DNA of 64,000 bases, taken from assembly GCF_002101335.1 (NCBI RefSeq), contig NZ_CP020773.1, positions 992,001 to 1,056,000 of the forward strand. The letters run 5' to 3'. A model generated the notes under the pieces. The model saw nothing but the letters and a program-made list of their open reading frames with translations. It searched no databases and was not told the origin of the DNA. This DNA comes from Staphylococcus lutrae. Lineage in GTDB: Bacteria; Bacillota; Bacilli; Staphylococcales; Staphylococcaceae. The position numbers were made by a program, and so were the translations under genes. Shown here piece by piece: positions 58,659 through 64,000 of the stretch (its first letter is position 1; every line of letters starts with the position of its first letter).

Positions 58659-59471
58659 CTATTCTCTATCGATAATCCATTCATGTTCTTTTGCATTATT
58701 AAACTTCCACACTTTTTTCGGTCCCGCCATCACATTTAAATAGTAACTATCATAGCCATCAGGGACTCCAACAGGATGGTAGCCTTTCGGAACGATCACG
58801 ACGTCCCGATTTTCCACAGTCATGGTCTCATCGATACACTGATCATCCGTATATACACGTTGAAATACGAATCCTTGTCTAGGGTTCATTTCATGGTAGT
58901 AAATTTCTTCTAATAGCGATTCATTTGGCAAGTCATCCACATCATGCTTATGTGGCGGATAGCTCGACCAGTTTCCTTGATCGGTATACACTTCGACTAC
59001 TAATAAATGCTCACTGGCATGGTGATCGTCAGGCAATATATTTTGAACATATCTTTGATTCGCATATTTCCCTCGGTGTTCTGTCGTGTTTTCTTCTGCG
59101 CGTATGAAATACGTCGGGCGTTGTGTACGACATTTTGAATAGCACACAATCACCGTTGCTGAATTGACCGCTTTGATTGTGATATCGCGGTCTCTTGATG
59201 CGTAAAGACTGTCTGTCGGAATTTTGTCGAAAGCAGATGTTCTGCGCCCTAAATCGTTAAAAACCTGACCATCAATCGTCACATTGACTTTGCCTGTATG
59301 AACAACTAAACAGACTTCATATTCTTTTGTTTCAAACGTATATTCTGCACCATTTGTTAAATCCATCACTTCAAATCCGATATACTGTAAACCTAAATCG
59401 TCCATCTGATGCCGATGTACAAATGAAACATCTTGCTGGGTTTGCGTTGCTTTCCTTAATAAGTGAGACAT
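58659..59471 (-). CDS. iolB: 5-deoxy-glucuronate isomerase
   Basis: Isomerises 5-deoxy-glucuronic acid to 5-dehydro-2-deoxygluconate. The 270-residue bicupin shows the family words FEVMDLTNGAEYTFET, the metal cupin motif SSYPPHKHD followed by LEEIYYHEMNP, QRVYTDD and VPKGYHPV. GGGGGGAT precedes the ATG. It lies between iolA and iolC as in other iol operons. Confidence 0.92.
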   Translation of the reverse strand: MSHLLRKATQTQQDVSFVHRHQMDDLGLQYIGFEVMDLTNGAEYTFETKEYEVCLVVHTGKVNVTIDGQVFNDLGRRTSAFDKIPTDSLYASRDRDITIKAVNSATVIVCYSKCRTQRPTYFIRAEENTTEHRGKYANQRYVQNILPDDHHASEHLLVVEVYTDQGNWSSYPPHKHDVDDLPNESLLEEIYYHEMNPRQGFVFQRVYTDDQCIDETMTVENRDVVIVPKGYHPVGVPDGYDSYYLNVMAGPKKVWKFNNAKEHEWIIDRE

Positions 59472-59482
59472 AGATATCCCCC

Positions 59483-60937
59483 CTAAAATCTTGGTTGACC
59501 TTGTCGCGCCGTCACGACTTTTCTATGCGTATAAAATTCGACACTGTCTTTGCCATTACAATGCAATGATCCGAAGAAAGATGACTTCCATCCAGAGAAA
59601 GGAAAAATAGCCATAGGGGCTGGAACACCTAAATTAATACCTAACATGCCGGCATCAATGTTCTCCCTAAAATATCTTATTGACGAAGCACTGTCTGTAA
59701 ATAAACAAGCACCGTTTGCAAATTCTGATTGATTCGCAAGTTGGATTGCTTCTTCTAAAGAGGCCACTTTCACTAATGATAAGACAGGCGCAAAAATTTC
59801 ATCTTTCCAAATTGTCATCTGTGTCGTCACATTTTCAAAAATCGTTGGTTTGACAAAATAACCTTCCGTTTTATTGTTGTCACGACCATCTAAAACAAGT
59901 GTTGCCCCTTCTTCTACACCGATATCGACATATTTCAAAGTTCTTTCTCTATTTTCTTCACGAATGACCGGACCGAGAAAAACATTATCTTCAATACCAT
60001 TACCAATCACAATATCTTGTGCTGCCTGTACTAATTTTTCTTTAAATGATTCATACACACCTTCTTGTACCGCAACGACTGCCGCTGCCATACACCTTTC
60101 TCCAGCTGAACCAAACGCAGCCCCGATGACATCTTTAACCGCCTGATCAAGATCCGCATCATTTAAAATAATCGTATGGTTTTTCGCCCCTGTTAAACAT
60201 TGCACCCTTTTTAAATGACTTGTCCCTTTTTTATAAACAATTTCTCCAACTGTTTTAGAACCCACGAATGAGATGGCTTTAATATGCGTATTTTCACAAA
60301 TTCCGTTCACAACATCTACTGTGCCATGCACAACGTTAAATACACCTTTAGGTAATCCTGCTTCCTCCAAAAGCGTAACAATCTGATTGACTAATAGTGG
60401 CGTCTTTTCAGAAGGTTTAATGATAAATGTGTTTCCTAATGCAATCGCCATCGGAAACATCCAACATGGGACCATCATTGGAAAATTAAAAGGCGTAATC
60501 CCTCCAACGACCCCAACAGGATAACGATAGCTTGTTCCTTCTATATTCGTTGCGATGCTGGATAACGCATCTCCCATCATTAATGTTGGTGCCGCACAAG
60601 CAAATTCAACGTTTTCGATACCACGCTGTACTTCTCCTAAAGCTTCTTGTGTATTTTTACCATTTTCTTTAGTAATAATGTCAGCAAGCAATGCTTTGTT
60701 CTTAATCAATAACTGTTGAAATTTAAATAAAATACGCGCTCTTTTTGGAACTGGAACATCTTTCCATTTCATAAATGCTTCTTGTGCAATTTCAGCTGCT
60801 TCATCTAATTCTTCACGTGTTGAAACGGGGACATAAGCGATCACTTCTTTTGTTGCTGGATTGACAACTTCAATTTTTTCTTCTGACTTGGATTCAATCC
60901 ATTTTCCACCAATATAATTTTTCAAAAGTTCAGCCAT
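59483..60937 (-). CDS. iolA: Malonate-semialdehyde dehydrogenase (acylating)
   Basis: CoA-dependent oxidative decarboxylation of malonate semialdehyde to acetyl-CoA; same family as methylmalonate-semialdehyde dehydrogenase MmsA. The 484-residue aldehyde dehydrogenase has [41 protein letters not shown] (no general-base Glu, as in acylating members) and the catalytic Cys in [10 protein letters not shown] near 285. GGGAGGT lies before the ATG. First gene of the operon, directly behind the promoter, operator and cre site. Confidence 0.92.
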   Translation of the reverse strand: MAELLKNYIGGKWIESKSEEKIEVVNPATKEVIAYVPVSTREELDEAAEIAQEAFMKWKDVPVPKRARILFKFQQLLIKNKALLADIITKENGKNTQEALGEVQRGIENVEFACAAPTLMMGDALSSIATNIEGTSYRYPVGVVGGITPFNFPMMVPCWMFPMAIALGNTFIIKPSEKTPLLVNQIVTLLEEAGLPKGVFNVVHGTVDVVNGICENTHIKAISFVGSKTVGEIVYKKGTSHLKRVQCLTGAKNHTIILNDADLDQAVKDVIGAAFGSAGERCMAAAVVAVQEGVYESFKEKLVQAAQDIVIGNGIEDNVFLGPVIREENRERTLKYVDIGVEEGATLVLDGRDNNKTEGYFVKPTIFENVTTQMTIWKDEIFAPVLSLVKVASLEEAIQLANQSEFANGACLFTDSASSIRYFRENIDAGMLGINLGVPAPMAIFPFSGWKSSFFGSLHCNGKDSVEFYTHRKVVTARQGQPRF

Positions 60938-60956
60938 AAAAACTACCTCCCACTTT

Positions 60957-60970
60957 AGTAAGCGCTTTCA
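60957..60970 (-). promoter_or_regulatory. CcpA binding site (cre) in the iolA leader
   Basis: TGAAAGCGCTTACT on the minus strand differs from the cre consensus at the last base only. It is 20 bases before the iolA ATG and downstream of the promoter, so CcpA would act as a roadblock in glucose. Confidence 0.7.
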
Positions 60971-60986
60971 AAAGAAAAGAATAATG

Positions 60987-61026
60987 AATACATGAGCAAC
61001 TATTGATAATATATTGGTCATGTATT
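60987..61026. promoter_or_regulatory. Candidate IolR operator
   Basis: A perfect 9-bp inverted repeat, AATACATGA (60987-60995) and TCATGTATT (61018-61026), lies downstream of the iolA -10 box and upstream of iolR. It is the most regular symmetric sequence in the divergent region, so it probably binds the DeoR-type repressor. Confidence 0.6.
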
Positions 61027-61033
61027 GATTTTT

Positions 61034-61062
61034 ATTCTAAATGAGGGGGCATTATCTGTCAA
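61034..61062 (-). promoter_or_regulatory. iol operon promoter
   Basis: TTGACA (61062-61057), 17-base spacer, TAGAAT (61039-61034). The transcript would start near 61027 and run through the inverted repeat and the cre site. Confidence 0.75.
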
Positions 61063-61089
61063 CACATTGATGAACTTTTGTACTTTTGA

Positions 61090-61118
61090 TTGTTATTCCT
61101 CCATTTTTTGGGTATATT
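61090..61118 (+). promoter_or_regulatory. iolR promoter
   Basis: TTGTTA (61090-61095), 17-base spacer, TATATT (61113-61118), about 20 bases before the iolR ATG, so the leader is very short. Confidence 0.5.
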
Positions 61119-61140
61119 CATATTATTGGAGGAATTATTT

Positions 61141-61899
61141 ATGAAAGCGAAACGTATTTTTGAAATTGAACGATTTATCAATGATAAAACAGCAGTCACA
61201 CTCGATGAACTGAGTCAGCACTTTAATGTTTCGATTAACACCATAAGAAGAGACATTAATCAACTTGTTCATTTAAATAAAGTTAAGAAAGTGTATGGAG
61301 GCGTTAAATCTGTCAATACGTCTCATTCAAGTGCCATTGATTTTAATGCACGTAATATCGAATACTCAGAAGAAAAAAAGCATATAGGAAAGTTGGCAGC
61401 ACAAAAATTAGTTGCAGGTGATGTCGTCTATATTGATACAGGGACGACAACCATGCATATTCTCGACTATGTTGATAAGTCTTTGCCGCTTACAGTGATT
61501 ACAAATAGCTTGGATGTCATTAATAAAGCCTCACAATTTGATGAAATGGATTTATTTGTTATCGGCGAGCAATTCAAAAAAACAACACGCTCATTTATCG
61601 GTATTGATGCACACTCTCTACTAAATAAAATGAACATAGAAAAAGCGTTTATGGCCGCAACAGGGATTAATGTAACCAATGGCCTTAGTAATTCTGAACT
61701 TGAAGAAAATGATATTAAACAAATCGTCATGAAAAAAAGCAAACAAAAATTTATTTGTGTGGATTCTAGTAAAATGAACAAAAGTACATTATTGACCTAT
61801 GCACCACTTGAGTGCGTATGTTCCATTATTACGAACCAGCCACTACCGGATAACATCTCAGAATTTGCGAGTCAACATGACATCGAAGTCTTATATTAA
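61141..61899 (+). CDS. iolR: DeoR-family repressor of the inositol operon
   Basis: A 252-residue DeoR-family regulator. Residues 1-57 form the helix-turn-helix ([25 protein letters not shown]), and residues about 75-235 form the sugar-phosphate-isomerase-like sensor domain ([45 protein letters not shown]). In Bacillus IolR is released by DKGP, the IolC product. ATG 61141 follows GGAGGAATTATTT; the frame is open to 61090 but without a site. It is divergent from iolA with the operator candidate between. Confidence 0.9.
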   Translation: MKAKRIFEIERFINDKTAVTLDELSQHFNVSINTIRRDINQLVHLNKVKKVYGGVKSVNTSHSSAIDFNARNIEYSEEKKHIGKLAAQKLVAGDVVYIDTGTTTMHILDYVDKSLPLTVITNSLDVINKASQFDEMDLFVIGEQFKKTTRSFIGIDAHSLLNKMNIEKAFMAATGINVTNGLSNSELEENDIKQIVMKKSKQKFICVDSSKMNKSTLLTYAPLECVCSIITNQPLPDNISEFASQHDIEVLY

Positions 61900-62090
61900 A
61901 ACGTTTTCATAACACGAATTTAGGTCGACCTAAAAATGTCACAAATGCATGGAATACCGCACTCCCCTTATGTTTAGATTGTTTCGATATCTTTTTCTCA
62001 ACTTTTTGTCATGTCATTTTATTTGAAACTCGTGTTATCATTCGTCATACTGGAGTTGTTATCATAATGTTTCAAGGAGTGAAAGTCAGT

Positions 62091-62981
62091 ATGAATCAAG
62101 TACAATTCGAGAAAATCAAAAATGGAAAAGGGTTTATTGCAGCACTTGACCAAAGTGGTGGCAGTACCCCTAAAGCATTACTCGGTTATGGTGTGACAGA
62201 AGACCAATACCACAACGATGATGAAATGTTCAAATTGGTCCATGATATGCGTACACGAATTGTGACATCCCCGTCATTTACTTCAGACAAAATTATTGGT
62301 GCGATTTTATTTGAACAAACAATGGATCGTACAGTAGAAGGAAAAAACACGGGTGAATATTTAGCTGATAAAGGCATTGTCCCTTTCTTGAAAGTTGACA
62401 AAGGCTTGGCAGAGGTCGATGAAGGGGTTCAACTCATGAAACCTATACCTGACCTAGATCTCCTGCTAGATCGTGCAAATCGCCATAACATCTTTGGTAC
62501 CAAAATGCGTTCAAACATTTTAGAGTTTAACAAATCAGGTATTGATGCCGTCGTTGCACAGCAATTTGACGTTGCACGACAAATCATCGCAAAAGGGCTC
62601 GTACCGATTATCGAACCAGAAGTGAATATTCATGCAGCCCAAAAATCAGATATTGAAGCGTACTTGGCAGAAGTCATCACGCAACATTTAAATCAACTCG
62701 GTTCTGAAGACTACGTCATGCTCAAGTTAACAATCCCAACCAAGAAAAATCAATATCAATCATTGATTAATCATCCTAATGTGATTCGTGTTGTCGCATT
62801 GTCTGGCGGCTACAGTCTTGAACAAGCCAACGCATTTTTAAAAACAAACGAAGGATTAATCGCAAGTTTCTCTCGTGCTTTAATTAATGATTTGCGTGTC
62901 GATCAATCAGACGAAGCATTTGATCAGCTGTTAGGTCAAACGATTGACGCGATTTACGATGCATCCGTCAACAAAGCTTAA
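62091..62981 (+). CDS. fda: Fructose-bisphosphate aldolase class I
   Basis: Schiff-base aldolase that splits fructose-1,6-bisphosphate into DHAP and glyceraldehyde-3-phosphate. The 296-residue length equals that of the S. aureus class I enzyme. It has [17 protein letters not shown] (15-31), [23 protein letters not shown], the Schiff-base Lys region [14 protein letters not shown] and [15 protein letters not shown] 62091 lies behind AAGGAGTG; an upstream ATG at 62067 in the same frame is less well placed. It is a separate unit beside the iol genes and ends in a strong terminator. Confidence 0.93.
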   Translation: MNQVQFEKIKNGKGFIAALDQSGGSTPKALLGYGVTEDQYHNDDEMFKLVHDMRTRIVTSPSFTSDKIIGAILFEQTMDRTVEGKNTGEYLADKGIVPFLKVDKGLAEVDEGVQLMKPIPDLDLLLDRANRHNIFGTKMRSNILEFNKSGIDAVVAQQFDVARQIIAKGLVPIIEPEVNIHAAQKSDIEAYLAEVITQHLNQLGSEDYVMLKLTIPTKKNQYQSLINHPNVIRVVALSGGYSLEQANAFLKTNEGLIASFSRALINDLRVDQSDEAFDQLLGQTIDAIYDASVNKA

Positions 62982-63011
62982 TTTATAGATGCAAAACATG
63001 AATGTGATACA

Positions 63012-63048
63012 CGAAACCCCCTCCACGAAACGTGAGGGGGTTTTTGAA
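63012..63048 (+). terminator. fda terminator
   Basis: AAACCCCCTC and GAGGGGGTTT with inner ACG/CGT pairs form a very stable short-loop hairpin followed by TTTTTG. Confidence 0.92.
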
Positions 63049-63082
63049 TGGCGCTCATGTCATAGTTTTACTATTTACAATT

Positions 63083-63129
63083 TAAAAATGCCCCTATCCT
63101 ACCGTTCATCACGGTATCGTAGGGGCACA
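63083..63129 (-). terminator. Terminator of the zinc-binding lipoprotein gene
   Basis: TGCCCCTA and TAGGGGCA with inner ATACCGT/ACGGTA pairs form a stem followed by TTTTTAAA on the minus strand. Confidence 0.85.
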
Positions 63130-63136
63130 AGCCACT

Positions 63137-64000
63137 TTAATGTTTATGCGTTAATGCTTTTTCAATATTTTTCACATTTTCTCTCATCAACGATTGATAT
63201 GTGGCATCTTTCGCTTGGTCATCTGTCACCGCTTCCATATTATTAAACTTCAATGGCTCGGCTTTTGTTTCTTTGCGAATCGTATCTGTCACTTTATTCG
63301 CGACATTTTCTTCATAAAGAATATATTTTGCATCGATATCATTAATTTCTTTTACAATTTCAGTTAATTGTTTTTGTGATGGATCTTCAGCACTTAAACT
63401 TTGAACCCCTTTTTGTTCAAAGCCATAACGTTTAGCAAGATAACCTAATGACTCATGTGAAATGAATACAGACTCGCCTTGGTGATCTTTCGTCGCTGCC
63501 TTCAAGTCTTTATCAATACCCTCTAAATCTTTCAATAGTTTATCCGCATTCTCTTGATATTCTTTTTTATGATCTGGGTCGCGTTTAATTAACTCATCAC
63601 GAATCGCTGTCACAAATTTTTCGTCCAATTGAGGATCTAACCATACATGCGGGTCATACGTACCATGGCGATGTCCGTGTTCATCATGATCTGCGTGGTC
63701 ATGATCGTGGTCGTCTTCTTTTTTGCCCGCTTCACCATGTTCATGTTCGTGCTCGTGTTCATCCTTTATTAATACACCTTTATCGATATGATCTTCTAAC
63801 GACAATTTATGATCATCTTTTTTAATCGCATCTGCAATTTTCTCTGCAACTGGATCTAAATCATCACCTGTATATATGAATAAATCCGCTTTACTTGCCT
63901 CGACAATATCCTTTTGTGACGGTTCAAAATCATGTAAGTCCGCCCCTTTTGGATAAATAGAATTTACTTCTACGTGCTCGCCACCAATTTGTTTAACAAA
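63137..64000 (-). CDS. adcA: Zinc ABC transporter substrate-binding lipoprotein, 5' end outside the window
   Basis: Metal-binding lipoprotein of the ZnuA/AdcA cluster 9 family that delivers Zn2+ to an ABC importer. At least 287 residues are present; the frame continues past 64000, so the start and lipobox are missing. Metal ligands and features: FEPSQKDI near the left, a His/Asp/Glu-rich loop with repeated DH and EH pairs (63675-63765) typical of zinc chaperoning, then TYDPHVWLDP, SHESLGYLAKRYG and YILYEENVANK. The frame reads without interruption beyond the ATG at 63805, so that ATG is internal. ABC partner genes are not in view. Confidence 0.87.
   Translation of the reverse strand, partial: FVKQIGGEHVEVNSIYPKGADLHDFEPSQKDIVEASKADLFIYTGDDLDPVAEKIADAIKKDDHKLSLEDHIDKGVLIKDEHEHEHEHGEAGKKEDDHDHDHADHDEHGHRHGTYDPHVWLDPQLDEKFVTAIRDELIKRDPDHKKEYQENADKLLKDLEGIDKDLKAATKDHQGESVFISHESLGYLAKRYGFEQKGVQSLSAEDPSQKQLTEIVKEINDIDAKYILYEENVANKVTDTIRKETKAEPLKFNNMEAVTDDQAKDATYQSLMRENVKNIEKALTHKH

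Noticed and set aside
63675..63765. Repeated DH/EH codons as a tandem repeat or low-complexity artefact
   Set aside because: They encode the usual His-rich loop of zinc-binding AdcA/ZnuA lipoproteins.

Overview
This is a low-GC Firmicute chromosome segment. Its gene content is typical of Staphylococcus: the cudT/cudC/betA/betB betaine set, HptRSA-UhpT, a class I FBP aldolase, a staphylococcal-type CDP-glycerol transferase, and intergenic hairpins with the ACAGAAA...AAAGATTTCGT core. A complete GH2 beta-galactosidase and a full inositol catabolic cluster are absent from the usual S. aureus gene set. They point to another species, perhaps of the intermedius/hyicus side of the genus. That species placement is inference.

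Layout. 1-3468 (+): end of a histidine operon, hisC(partial)-B-H-A-F-IE, all overlapping. It converges on argF (-), which has an excellent promoter but a puzzling start. 4960: small membrane protein. 5273-11406: choline to glycine betaine (betA, betB), the GbsR-type repressor cudC and the BCCT transporter cudT. 11774-13096: mntH with an upstream DtxR-type palindrome. 13265-16526: a Nudix hydrolase followed by a PLD-helicase. 16687-19023: secreted alkaline phosphatase and a divergent unknown membrane protein. 19238-21074: XRE-cupin regulator divergent from an MFS exporter. 21363-24802: nixA, then thiC behind a TPP riboswitch. 24884-25335: a non-coding hairpin-rich element with inverted ends. 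25433-27917: cardiolipin synthase and a monoacylglycerol-lipase-like hydrolase.

27992-30836 (-): a Sau3AI-like GATC restriction-modification pair, AT-rich and probably acquired. Both of its promoters contain the system's own recognition site. 31042-38588: nucleoside hydrolase, lacZ with a cre site, an MFS protein and a C4-dicarboxylate transporter. 38753-42386: galU behind a large TagF-like/GT4 fusion protein. 42693-42797: a 34-aa CsbD-like microprotein. 42967-47680: hexose-phosphate sensing (hptA-hptS-hptR) and the transporter uhpT. 47913-50024: a 2-dehydropantoate reductase and an acetolactate-decarboxylase homologue that has lost its zinc ligands.

50332-61899: nine-gene inositol operon (iolA-B-C-D-G-E, SSS symporter, second dehydrogenase, iolJ) on the minus strand, with divergent iolR, a consensus promoter, an inverted-repeat operator candidate and a cre site. 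62091-62981: class I aldolase. 63137-64000 (-): truncated zinc-binding lipoprotein of an AdcA/ZnuA transporter.

The most interesting items are the decarboxylase pseudoenzyme, GATC sites inside both R-M promoters, the Nudix plus PLD-helicase module, the teichoic-acid-type fusion enzyme and the complete inositol regulon.
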